From Chondrus crispus (lineage: Eukaryota; Rhodophyta; Florideophyceae; Gigartinales; Gigartinaceae): a stretch of 64,000 bases of DNA. Where the stretch lies: assembly GCF_000350225.1 (NCBI RefSeq), contig NW_005179021.1:156526-220525 (forward strand), read 5' to 3'. Below the pieces are notes generated by a model. The model ran no database searches, had not been told where the DNA came from, and saw nothing but the letters and a program-made list of their open reading frames with translations. The position numbers were made by a program, and so were the translations under genes. Positions 1-8,831 of the stretch are shown here, one piece after another. Every line of letters starts with the position of its first letter. The first letter of the stretch is position 1.

Positions 1-82
1 TGGCATCATGGTAATGCGGTTGTCATATGAGAATTCACAGCTAATAAAATCTTGAAGTCCTCTTTTTGACATCAGTCTTCGA

Positions 83-133
83 CATGCCAATTTTCCGTCC
101 GCATCCTAAAGATGCGGACGGAAAATTGGCATG
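83..133. repeat. Perfect 23-bp palindrome with 5-nt loop
   Basis: Positions 83-105 are the exact reverse complement of 111-133, separated by CTAAA. The match stops abruptly on both sides. The right arm supplies the last residues and the stop codon of the minus-strand transposase stump (106-681), so the palindrome lies exactly where that gene loses its DDE domain. A hairpin this perfect beside a truncation suggests template-switch repair or an assembly fold-back. A terminator function is less likely in a eukaryote. Confidence 0.85.
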
Positions 134-681
134 CAAGGCTTGCTTGGTGTGACCCCTACTTCGTCCAGACTAAACCTTCGTCGGGCGTCTATGTTGTACT
201 TTTGAATCAACTTTTCTACTGTAGCATAGTGTAGGGTCAACGACGCAGCATTCACTGCAGAAAAGCGCTTTGATTCTTGGCGAAGCGGTTTCCCAAATCT
301 GATTTGGTGCGAATAACGCTTGCGAAATGCAGGGAGGTCTCCAGAGCTAGGCATGTTATATTTAAAAGGAAGGTCCAATCGTCTAGAGGGTGGCAGTCTT
401 TCCAGGACCACAGCAATGGCCTCGCACAAGTGCGACTGTGTAAGTGGTATTCCCTTGTTGGAGTACGTCTCGATGAGGTCCACAATCTGCTCCTCTTGCT
501 CGGAGAGAGCTGTTGGTGGACCAATTTGTTTCGTTCTTTGGGCTGTTAAGCGATAACGTAACGTGGACTTGGGGATATTAAATTGGCTCGCAGCATCCCG
601 AAGTGACGCTCCTGCTCTAACTACCTTGACGGCGGCGGCCACGCTTTTCTCGCGCTTTAAAATGGTATGGCGGGTTGGCAT
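106..681 (-). pseudogene. Pogo-type (Tc1/mariner) transposase, N-terminal stump
   Basis: This 191-residue frame opens at an ATG and carries a helix-turn-helix of the Psq/CENP-B kind (about residues 10-50, with SLRDAASQFNIPKSTLRYRL). A second DNA-binding-like stretch follows (about 58-130), and then the start of a DDE domain, FSLDEVGVTP, where the first catalytic aspartate of pogo/Tigger transposases is expected. The frame ends a few residues later inside the 83-133 palindrome, so the rest of the catalytic domain is absent. Intact pogo-type transposases are usually about 400-550 residues long. No terminal inverted repeat was recognised upstream. The family call rests on the HTH plus the NxDExG-like motif. 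The product could at most be a DNA-binding remnant. Confidence 0.7.
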
Positions 682-1387
682 GGTATGGGGAAGTGACCTG
701 TGTTGTGAGAGTCGGTACTTGAGGTGGTGATCGGGGGAATGGGTGGCATAACATTCGGGAATTTATTTTGTGCCGAGGGAGGATCAGGCCGGTTCATTTG
801 AGTTACACGTTTTCTGAAAGCCAAAGCCCGCCAAAGCGTTCCAAAAGATTTATTTTTAAATTTATCCATGTATTATGGTGGTATGTTTGTTTAGGTTTGG
901 ATCAGTGGGCAGGATAGATGTGGTTCTTCCTGTCAAATCTAGATTTTCTATTAATACTGAGCGGTTTTCACATTGTTCAAAACTTTTTGTGCTTGTCCAA
1001 CAGTTCATGGGCCCCCTTTACTCCCCTCAAGAGTGATATCACTAGCACGGGTCGGCACCTTATTATTGTAATTGACTCACTGCATCCTGCCCTCGCCGTG
1101 CGCAGTGATGCAGTTGAAAGTCTTGTCCGTCGCCTGACTGTTCTCTTCAGTGTGGCTGAAGACTACAAGCGAGACAAGAGGCCACAAGCGTTGGGAGGGA
1201 CGGAGTTGTTCTTTGGCATATTTGGTTGGAGTAGCGCTGCAGCGTACAAGCTGCTCCGGATGTCAAAAGCCGACGCGAAAAAGTCGGACTCCCACACTAA
1301 GTAGCGCTCACTGTTCCTCCCTCCTCTCCCAGTTCTCCCCCGTTATCCCTCTCTCTTTGTCCATTTGTCTTCTCTCTGTCTTTTTCT
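682..1387. other. Stretch without a recognisable gene
   Basis: A 128-residue plus-strand frame opens at 918, but it has no family signature and runs into pyrimidine-rich repeat sequence. Nothing here supports a gene. Confidence 0.5.
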
Positions 1388-1455
1388 CTATTTTCTCTCT
1401 ATTTTCTCTCTATTTTCTCTCTATTTTCTCTATATTTGCTCTATATTTTCCTCTA
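1388..1455. repeat. 11-bp pyrimidine-rich tandem repeat
   Basis: The unit CTATTTTCTCT repeats four times perfectly from 1388 to 1431. Two degenerate copies follow, with A or G substitutions. The wider stretch 1300-1500 is strongly pyrimidine-biased on the plus strand. Confidence 0.85.
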
Positions 1456-1705
1456 TTTTACTTTCTACACTACTCTCTCCTTTTTTGTTGTTCGCACCGG
1501 TCTCAGGTACTATCACCGACTACCTACGTTTACCTAGGTTGTCGTTGATGTCGCCGCCTTTACGCTTTGTGCGTAATTTTCATTACAAGCGGCTGTCTCA
1601 ATCTCGATTTCCGGTCTCCATGTTCATCACTTGTGTCATTGTGAACAACATTTTCTGGCAAAAAGACTTTAAAAAACGCCGTCACACAGCCACCGCACCA
1701 CCGAC

Positions 1706-2092
1706 ATGCCCTCAGATGCGACGCCTCCTCAAGCACCGGAAGTGCTGGACTTGGTGTTGCGTTCAGTCGAGTGGATGCGGTGCAGCACCATGCCTCCATC
1801 GGGTGTGGACACTTCTGTCCCTCCTGTTGCGAGACAGGAACTGTCCGAGGCCGTCACTTCGTTCGTGCGCCTTTAGGATGCACCGGACAAAGCAGACGCG
1901 CCGTCTCATCTCTCCATTTATGGTGCCGGCAGCGGCGTGTGCGCCGAGAAGCTTACTTCTGCTCGCGCTGCTCTGCCAGCTCCAGGGGAGGCCGCTACTG
2001 CAGATCTTATGGATCTTCTGCCCTTGGAGGACCGAGAGTTTTTGTTAGAGGGGAACTGTCTTGCTGCATTCGAGCCGTCGCGAGAAGCTTGA
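1706..2092 (+). pseudogene. DIRS-like retrotransposon ORF1 (gag-like), decayed
   Basis: The frame starts at ATG 1706 and reads about 128 codons to a TGA at 2090-2092, interrupted by an in-frame TAG at 1874-1876. The peptide is acidic and proline/alanine-rich, including PLEDREFLLEGN near its end, and has no domain I can name. It lies directly upstream of a reverse transcriptase on the same strand, which is where DIRS-type elements carry their gag-like first ORF. The assignment is by position and is therefore tentative. Confidence 0.45.
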
Positions 2093-2313
2093 GAAAGCTG
2101 CCAGTCTTTTGCAATGTCGTCGGAGGCGACTACGTCCCGCTCCTTCACTGAATGAAGGCGTCAGGTATGCCTCACCTGTTCGAGTCGGGACAGGGTGATC
2201 TGGAGAATGGAATATTCGAGCTATCTAAGACTGTGGAAGCAGATAGTCCTTAGCCGGTTATTTGGGATTGCCGCCGTTCCAACCTTTACTTCAATCAGGA
2301 GCTGGCAACGGTC

Positions 2314-3170
2314 ATGCTCCCCTCCTCTGACATGCTAGGGGAGGTTTTCCTGCCTTCGTCTCAACGCCTTTTCGCATCTACTTCGGATGTAAGCCAGATG
2401 TACAATCGTCTGCTCGCTCCACAGTGGCTTTGGAGATACTTTGGGTTGCCGCGTGTTTGGGGTCCATCTTTTGATCCTACTCTGAAAGATGACTACTACA
2501 GTATCACCCCGCCCTCATGGTTATCCCAATGAGTTGGGCTCTCGCAGTCCGTTTCGCCCAAGCCGTACACCTCGAGATACTTCGACGCGCTGGTGTCCCG
2601 GCAGGGACTTTGCTGATTCGGGGTAGTTACCTTTCTTCGCCGCGTTCCTGCGATGCTGCCGTTACTTTCCTGCCCTACATTGATGATATAGCCGTCCTTG
2701 GAACCTCAGTGAATGTCGTCAGTACAAGCCATCAGTCCATTAAGGAACACCTTATCGCTAGTGGTCTGCCTGTGCATCCCTGAAAGGGATACCCTGCGAG
2801 CTCTTCTCGTTCCACTACTACCTGTCTCGGTCTTGCGGTGCATCATGACGGACTCGTTTACTCACAACCACATCACTTGCTTGCTCTGCTTGACACTATC
2901 TACGCTCTGCTTCAAACACGCTGAGCTACTCCGCGCGAAATGCAGCGTTTGTTGGGTCGCTGGGTCTGGCCACTGCTTCTCCGCCGCCCCCTCCTGAGTG
3001 TGTTATCTGAGCTCTACAGCCTTTCGTCTCTTCCTCCGTCCCACGTTCCACGATTACTCAATCTACCTCAGCTCACTGAACTGCAAGCGCTGATTGGCAT
3101 TGCTCCAGTGGTACTTCGTGACTTAACCCGCCCTGTGTCCCTGCGCCTCTATAGAGGCGCCTACGTCTGG
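2314..3170 (+). pseudogene. DIRS-like reverse transcriptase, broken
   Basis: The coding signal starts in one frame (2314-2532, including DVSQMYNRLLAP and YFGLPRVWG) and shifts near 2520 to the frame used up to about 3170. The second frame has PMSWALAVRFAQAVHLEIL, the catalytic-box motif YIDDIAVLG (consensus F/YxDD), GLPVHP before a TGA at 2781-2783, a second TGA at 2922-2924, and a thumb-like segment LLGRWVWPLLLRRPLLSVL. The PM.W-A..fAQ pattern upstream of YIDD is typical of the RT of tyrosine-recombinase retrotransposons and their relatives. Coding stops at the RT/RNase H boundary. The matching RNase H and recombinase are found at 14.38-16.05 kb. Confidence 0.7.
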
Positions 3171-3171
3171 G

Positions 3172-3769
3172 CCGCCACAAGGACGTCGCCGTCTTCGTCA
3201 CCGTCCCCGTCGTCACTATGCACTTCTTCCTCGAGGCCGCGGGTCCATTCGCCATGGAGCGCATGCCTCTGCGCCTCGTCCACGTCTCCAAAAACGCGCC
3301 GCGCGATCCACCCGCCTTCCCGCAGTCGGCCACACCCCTGCTCGACGCGCCCGACACGCGCGCGCGCGTCGTCGTCAATGGATCTGTTCCTCAAGCTCAG
3401 AGAGCAACAATTTTGGAGCGTTTTGAGAACGAGAAAGAGTTATCATTGTCCACTTCAAATGTCTTGCTTGTATCCCTTCGGGCGGGCGGCGTTGGTCTAA
3501 ACCTTTGTGCTGCATCATGTGCCATCCTCTTAGATATTAACTGGAACCCTCAAGTCGATGCGCAAGCACAGGATCGTGTGCATAGGCACGGGCAAACCAG
3601 AGATGTGGTCATCAAGAGGTATATCGTGAATGGGTCGGTGGAGGAACAACTCCTAAAAGTACAAAAAAGGAAGCAGGATATCGCAGATGGAGCCCTCGGA
3701 GCAGCTACCGAGGAAGACAAGAAGCAGGCTAGGTTGACCGAGCTCAAGCTTTTATTCGCCGAGGCCTAA
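3172..3769 (+). pseudogene. SNF2/Rad5-like helicase C-terminal fragment
   Basis: The last about 130 codons match the second RecA-like lobe of SNF2 ATPases. Motif V is seen as SLRAGGVGLNL (about 3474-3505) and motif VI as QAQDRVHRHGQTR (about 3562-3600), followed by the GSVEEQLLKVQKRK tail typical of the Rad5/Rad16/HLTF branch. Motifs I-III and the first lobe are absent. Base composition changes at about 3375, from a very GC-rich stretch with alanine/proline/arginine codons to ordinary codons. The upstream 200 bp may therefore be another fragment fused in frame. An ATG at 3218 opens a 183-residue frame, but a helicase lacking its ATP-binding lobe cannot hydrolyse ATP. Confidence 0.65.
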
Positions 3770-4168
3770 ATTGTCGCTGCAGCTGTTTCGCCGGCACTCT
3801 GCTTGCCACAAACGCCTTGGTTCTTACTGAGATCAGTCTTCCTTTTTTGCTAGAGCGTTGAATGACATCATCACACTCACTGAACAGGCAATGAAGAGCG
3901 GTACACATGACGGACTGATGAGTACAGCCAGAATGCCATGTGCTCCAACAACCTCTAAACACCACGAAAGACTTTTCAATAAGTAAAAGGGGACCCAAAC
4001 TCGCGCAACGGTTGACCGCTGCAAGATTGTAGCCTGCCGTGATGACATCACAGCTAGGTAAATACTACGATTGCACCCCTAGTCCCCCGATCACACTGCG
4101 GTTGCCCTACGAACGCCTACAGTAGGGTGGCTAGGGACGAGAGGGCTCGAAGGATGGCGATAACTCCT

Positions 4169-4671
4169 CGCAGTTGATCCCAGCTCGCATCATGTCCAAC
4201 CGCCAACTTCTGGCTACTCCTCCAGTTAGTAATACCTCGCACAAGATTGTCGACATGCTCCACACGCTCATCTGCAGCGCTTCCACAATTCCACACTGTT
4301 CCACTCCGGCTAGCGTTGGTAAAAAACTGACCTCCTGCATACGTACATAGAAGGTGTCGGACTCTTCATCGCTGTGGTAAACGAGGCATGGACGGAGACT
4401 GCTCCGTCGCGGTAACTTGGCCGTGAAGATGGTCCTCGGCCCATTCAAGAACGTCCAGAACAACTACTCTTTCGCTCCCGCCTACCCGAACCACCAATCC
4501 GCCCCTCCACCTCATCAACAGTCTCCCCCGGTCCATACACCTGCATATCCGCCCCGCCAACCCCAGCCGTACGCACACCAACCTCATTCCTAACAGTATC
4601 CACCCCACGATCAGACTTACCACCCGCACGCCTCGCAGTAAGAGCCCAGCTCGCATCATGTCCAACCGCCA
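4169..4671. repeat. Direct repeat pair of about 40 bp, 465 bp apart
   Basis: Positions 4179-4205 and 4645-4671 are an identical 27-mer beginning CCCAGCTCGCATCATGTCC. The similarity extends about 12 bp further upstream in both (CCTCGCAGT). Both copies contain ATGTCCAACCGCCA, which opens short plus-strand frames that then diverge. Confidence 0.8.
4429..4593 (+). other. Proline/glutamine/tyrosine-rich 54-codon open frame
   Basis: The frame is open from a TAA at 4378-4380. Its first ATG is at 4429 and it ends at TAA 4591-4593. The peptide starts MVLGPFKNVQNNYSFAPAYP and continues rich in P, Q, H and Y, like the low-complexity tail of a larger protein. The GC-rich third positions differ from the surroundings. 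It may be another captured host-gene fragment. No family is recognised. Confidence 0.3.
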
Positions 4672-4849
4672 GGATATCCCAGCGTCGGAGGAGCTCCATG
4701 TCATAACATGTAAGAGCTCAACCACAAAAAAAATTACCAAATGGCCTTGCACTGAATCATTTATCGCGTTTGTGCTGAAACGTTCGACAACTTTTTGAAG
4801 TCTCTGAGACTTTCACAATTCATAGATGTGTCTACGACGACATACGTGA

Positions 4850-5660
4850 CTAGGTGCTCATGTGTGGTTGACCCTTTGTACAAAATACGTGCGTCAAGTA
4901 CTCATCTGTAACCAAATAGCTGACTTCGGACACGGCCTGAAAGCCTCTAATAATGAAGTAGGGGAGCTCAACTTCGAGAGACCCGCAAACGTGTTCAGAA
5001 ACGGATGTAGCTGTACTCCAGAATCGACTGTTCGGGGGAACCATCGGACGCCACCGCAAAGAGAAAGTTTTCAACTGCGAGAAAACAGTCTTTACAGCCT
5101 CGTCCTCCGACACCTCGCTCGGTGTGGCTGAAAGCCTTGCCGCGAAAACTTTGCTTACAAGATCAAATGCTTGAAGTGATGAACGTGAGAGAGGGTGAGT
5201 GTACGACATACTTCGAAAATCGAAATCTCGGCTCTTTCGGACAAGGGCATCGACCGTCGCCTTGCGACGAACGTATGGCATACATGTTCCCACCAGCAGT
5301 GCCGCCGCCGAATTCTCATCGGTCTCATCTGCGACATACAGCCCCATAATGCGAATTGATTCATGCACGGTTCCTTCCTTTCCTCCTCCTTTCCTCCGCC
5401 CCACAATATTTCTCATGTCCGCGACAGAGTTTATGCTAATAACTGTGCACAAATCTTTGCATGATGGGAAAATTATCTCTGCGAGATCGGTGAAGGCTGC
5501 GAGAGACTGGGTTTCCTGGAACGAGGGCTTGAACTGGGAAGAATCAGACAACGAATGAACAGCGCGGGCCAAGTTCTCATACTCTTCCAAGGTGCAGTCT
5601 ACCACTGAACGAATGCTTCCGGTAGAGCTCTCTTCGTAGTACAGTATGTGTCCTGCTCCG
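4850..5660 (-). CDS. Hypothetical protein, C-terminal part of a frameshifted locus
   Basis: The frame is open from about 5690 down to the stop at 4850. It has no ATG near its 5' end, and the in-frame GTG at 5605 is probably not a real start. Translation upstream of 5605 still looks coding (GYGAGHILYYEESSTGSI), so this segment appears to continue the frame that starts at 6407 after one or more one-base shifts, or across an intron I cannot delimit. The peptide is mixed acidic and hydrophobic, and no conserved family is recognised. The segment may be a decaying host gene or an unknown transposon ORF. Confidence 0.4.
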
Positions 5661-6407
5661 TATCCCCTTGTCGCGGTTGAAGTTTGGTACCGGCTTCTGA
5701 ATGAGTACCAATGTTTTCTGTCTCAAAGTATTTAGGAGACGTGCACATTGCCGTTCTGCCGTTGATCCAGACCCGATCCGAGAAAAGAATTGAAACTGGC
5801 CAACAACCATGAGCTCGATTTCTTCAACTCGAGATAAAAGCGTAGCCACTTTCCCCTCCACGCTATACATTCGCAAATTTTGTACCGCCTCCCCATCACC
5901 AACATCATTTTCGCTCTGGCGAATAAAATTTTCTCCGTCTGTTTCATAGCTCACCTGTCCTGAGCACTCATAATAACGCCACTGCAACTGAGTGGCGTCA
6001 TCTTCCACCAAGCGAATATAATCAGGAAGAATCCACACCACCGCTTGTTGTTCATCGAACCCCTCCCTTGCCACGTATTTCAGTTTCCCTTTTACTCTTC
6101 CCTCGGCCACTTCCTTAGTTACCAACTCTGCCCGCCACCAGACGGATGCAAGCGTTCTCTCACCTCGCCTTCGTCCTTCCCCTTTGGTTAATTCGATGTC
6201 CCAGAGGACCTCAATTAGTATCCCAGGCACCAGAGACTGGATTTCGGTACAGTAGTCTGAGCCTTGGGAAAGGCTTCCTGTCACTATGAATTCGTCATGA
6301 AAAAGCACGCTCGTCTTTTTTACACGTGGCAAGCAAGACCCCCAAGTTTTGTTTCCCGAAGTCACCAAATGACAAACGGGGCTTCGTCCCGTCCTTTCTC
6401 TCCGCAA
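5577..6407 (-). CDS. Hypothetical protein, N-terminal part; possible Tudor-like fold
   Basis: This 276-residue frame starts at an ATG at 6407. About residues 60-110 read LVPGILIEVLWDIEL, then LASVWWRAELV, then a strand-rich segment ending WILPDYIRLVEDD. The spacing of V-x-V-x-W and WW-x-A-x-V resembles Tudor/SH3-like barrels that read modified proteins, but that is only a resemblance. After about residue 230 the peptide becomes basic and less protein-like, while the downstream part continues better in another frame, so the true product probably joins to 4850-5660. The start is 64 bp from the divergent ARP5-like relic at 6471. Confidence 0.4.
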   Translation of the reverse strand: MRRERTGRSPVCHLVTSGNKTWGSCLPRVKKTSVLFHDEFIVTGSLSQGSDYCTEIQSLVPGILIEVLWDIELTKGEGRRRGERTLASVWWRAELVTKEVAEGRVKGKLKYVAREGFDEQQAVVWILPDYIRLVEDDATQLQWRYYECSGQVSYETDGENFIRQSENDVGDGEAVQNLRMYSVEGKVATLLSRVEEIELMVVGQFQFFSRIGSGSTAERQCARLLNTLRQKTLVLIQKPVPNFNRDKGIRSRTHTVLRRELYRKHSFSGRLHLGRV

Positions 6408-6470
6408 CCAGATTCCGAAGTCGTGCGCAACCCTGCCGACTTACCCCAAATACCACGCACATCCCCCGCC

Positions 6471-7770
6471 ATGGTCGAGCAAAAAGAAGTCATCCGCCCA
6501 CCCCCTGATGTGTATCTGATCGACCCTCCTCCGCCCCCTTCACCGTCCCCTCTGCCTACCGCGCCCCGCGCCCCGCCCTCCCATCTCAACTCGCAAGACT
6601 TCATCTTCGATCTCGGGTCGTCCACATTGTGGCCGCCTTCTCAGGCTCCTCCGTGCCAATCTTACAAACCCCACCGTATGTCGCCCGCATGCGCGATGCT
6701 ATGATGCCGAGTGGAAGAAAATTAGAGAGGAACCAGATAACTTTGACGAAGTGTCAAAGACAGTCAAGGTGGAAACTGGGGAGGCGAGTGATATGCCGGC
6801 GACGAGCGTGGAGGAGGAGGCGAGAATTGATAATGGGAGGAGGTTGAATAAGTTAATGCAGAATAAAAAGAAGTCAAGAGCCGGCGGAAGGGATAAGGAT
6901 GTGTCGGGGACAGAGGCAGAGCCGGTGGACACGGTGGAAGATGTAAAGAGCCGGCGGAAGGGATGTGGGCGAAAAACGAAGACAACCGGATCCCACCGCC
7001 GCGTGAAATTGCATGTACGACAAGGTATTGAAGATATGAGGGATATAGATGAGGACAAGTACTACATTTCCATGTGTGTCGGACAGTGGGAATCGTCGAC
7101 AGCGCTGAACCAAGAGATCGACAAGAGGCAGCTGCTCGTGGATGACGAACGTGCGAAATTGAGCGCGGGAAAGGCAAGGGCAACGGAGGTGGCGTGGTGG
7201 AAGCGCGTACGAGCAGACGAGCTTCTGTCGATGTCAGAGCTGAGCGCGCCGTAACTCAAGCAAAAGCGGCACGAGAGCGCGCTTTGCGGGGCTACGGAAG
7301 CACGGTTACGGGGGAAAAGGGTCAAGCGGAAGCGTAGAGGAAGGCTGAGGATATAGAGAAGATGCGCACGGAGAGGCCACAATAGTATCTGACCGAACTG
7401 CTAACGGAGCGAGATGAGCTAGCTGAGCGTTTAAATCGAAAGGACGCCGCGCGCGAAGCGAGATGGGATCGGCGGTGGCAGGCTGCAAGGGAACGAATGA
7501 GGTTGTTGGCACAACAACCAGGAAGCAATGCAGGTTTCGACGACGACCCAGGGCGAGGGAACTCAAAGGGGCGCGAGAGAGAAAGTGGGAAGGGAAGAAG
7601 GAGGGGCCAGGGGAGGGGACGAGGGAGAGGGCGTGGGAAGAAAAATGTGGAGGAGGACACGTTTGGGGTGGACGATGCCGACTGGGATGTGTACAGATCA
7701 ATGAAGGTTGGAAACGATGGGACGGATTCTGAAGACAACTCTGGAGAAGAGCGTGTTCATTTGAAATCTG
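6471..7770 (+). pseudogene. Actin-related protein 5 (INO80 complex) relic
   Basis: ARP5 is a subunit of the INO80 nucleosome remodeller. Three frames together show it. First is an N-terminal actin-fold start, FIFDLGSSTL (about 6598-6627), continuing one base out of frame as FSGSSVPIL and YVARMRD. The central ARP5 coiled insert then begins near YDAEWKKI in another frame (about 6700-7254). From 7255 to 7770 a third frame has LTERDELAERL, ARWDRRWQAARERMRLL, a glycine/arginine-rich linker and the very characteristic EEDTFGVDDADWDVYRSM. In-frame TAG codons lie at 7335-7337 and 7383-7385. Most of the actin fold between the phosphate-binding start and the insert is missing. The locus is dead but recognisable. 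I am fairly sure of ARP5 from the FGxxDxDWDVY signature. Confidence 0.6.
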
Positions 7771-8216
7771 TGCGTACTGAGATTATGATTGAGTGTCTCG
7801 TTAAACCTGTCAGGAAGTACTGCTTCTACGAGGTTATCACTGAGGATGGAATTGCTGGTTTCACGCAGAAGCTTTTCGACATCGGCGTGAATAGCACGCA
7901 TCTCGCTGTCGTAGTAGTGATGTTTGGCAAATATGAAGTAGTATAGCGTGAAGAAACCGAGAAGAAGAAAACACATTCGATACATGGTGAGTAATTGCTG
8001 CCAAGCTCCGAGCCGTGAGCGAGCCTGTGGGGGGTTTGTTGGTCGCCATCCTGCATGAAACGATCGAGAGGATTTCCTCCCCCGCTCAGATGTAGAATTC
8101 TGCCGTGGGAGGCGCAGTGAGTGGGAGTCATGGAGGCCAGATAATGTTGCAGCTGGGTGCAGGTTACGAGCGGTGGTGCGATATTGTGTCGGGAGATCGG
8201 AAATGTCGAACGACAT
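7698..8216 (-). CDS. Hypothetical single-pass membrane protein
   Basis: This 172-codon frame starts at an ATG at 8216. Residues about 1-75 are polar and basic. One strongly hydrophobic aromatic segment follows (about 78-95, CFLLLGFFTLYYFIF), and then a helical, polar C-terminal half. The topology would be a signal-anchor protein. No family is recognised. Its 3' end overlaps the ARP5 relic on the other strand, and codon use gives no strong support, so the reading may be accidental. Confidence 0.3.
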   Translation of the reverse strand: MSFDISDLPTQYRTTARNLHPAATLSGLHDSHSLRLPRQNSTSERGRKSSRSFHAGWRPTNPPQARSRLGAWQQLLTMYRMCFLLLGFFTLYYFIFAKHHYYDSEMRAIHADVEKLLRETSNSILSDNLVEAVLPDRFNETLNHNLSTHRFQMNTLFSRVVFRIRPIVSNLH

Positions 8217-8405
8217 CGGAGAGTGGAACGTATGTGTGCTACGTGTTTTAATTGGCTGTCTCTACAATGACGTCATTCATCTATTTTTAATTGGGCCCTC
8301 GTCGTCTGCCCGTGCCGCACGTCGCACGGGCCGTGCGGCGCGCGAATGATCACAAGCGGCTCCTTGGAAAACTCCCTATCGCTTGCGGCTCGTCACGCTG
8401 AAGAG

Positions 8406-8798
8406 CTACACCGAGCTCGGTGTTGAGGAAGTCGGCCTGCGGCGTGCAAGCGTGGTTGTGCGAATTACTGGTGTGTGCGTTGTACGCATCTTCGGTGCGC
8501 ATGTAGCGATGCTGGCCTGCTCCGCCTCAACACGGCGCTGCGACTCAGCTTCCTTCTCCGCTTTTTTTCTTCTTTTCCGAGCAGCTTTTGATTCTGTTCC
8601 ACCCCCCAATCTCCGGGCGACTTCATTGCCTTCGGGTAATTGGGGATTAGCGTTGTCCGCCGTTTCTGCTTCTTCCTCTTCGATAACGCTCTCCAGTCTC
8701 TCAAGCGCCTGCGCTTCGACTAGTCGCTTTGCAATCTCGCGATGGTCATCACCGGCGACTCCTTGCTCATCTGGAACTACGGGCGCTCCGATTTTCAA
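8406..8798 (-). CDS. Charged, lysine/glutamate-rich hypothetical frame
   Basis: The frame has 130 codons. About residues 20-95 are highly charged and predicted helical (KRLVEAQALERLESVIEEEE, then KAARKRRKKAEKEAESQ), resembling a coiled-coil or nuclear-localised tail. It lies just 3' of the CACTA-like transposase on the same strand but starts after that gene's stop codon. It could be an accessory ORF of that element, a captured host fragment, or chance. No family is recognised. Confidence 0.3.
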   Translation of the reverse strand: MKIGAPVVPDEQGVAGDDHREIAKRLVEAQALERLESVIEEEEAETADNANPQLPEGNEVARRLGGGTESKAARKRRKKAEKEAESQRRVEAEQASIATCAPKMRTTHTPVIRTTTLARRRPTSSTPSSV

Positions 8799-8831
8799 CG
8801 CAGCGATAAGTCAGGGAACGCATGCGGAGAA

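Noticed and set aside
918..1304. 128-codon plus-strand frame
   Set aside because: No family features; it lies between a transposase stump and simple repeats.
1365..2048. 227-codon plus-strand frame starting in the pyrimidine repeat
   Set aside because: The first third is translated microsatellite. The neighbouring frame from 1706 carries the better coding signal.
8308..8331. Hairpin GCCCGTGC/GCACGGGC
   Set aside because: Only 8-bp arms in GC-rich sequence, with no linked feature.
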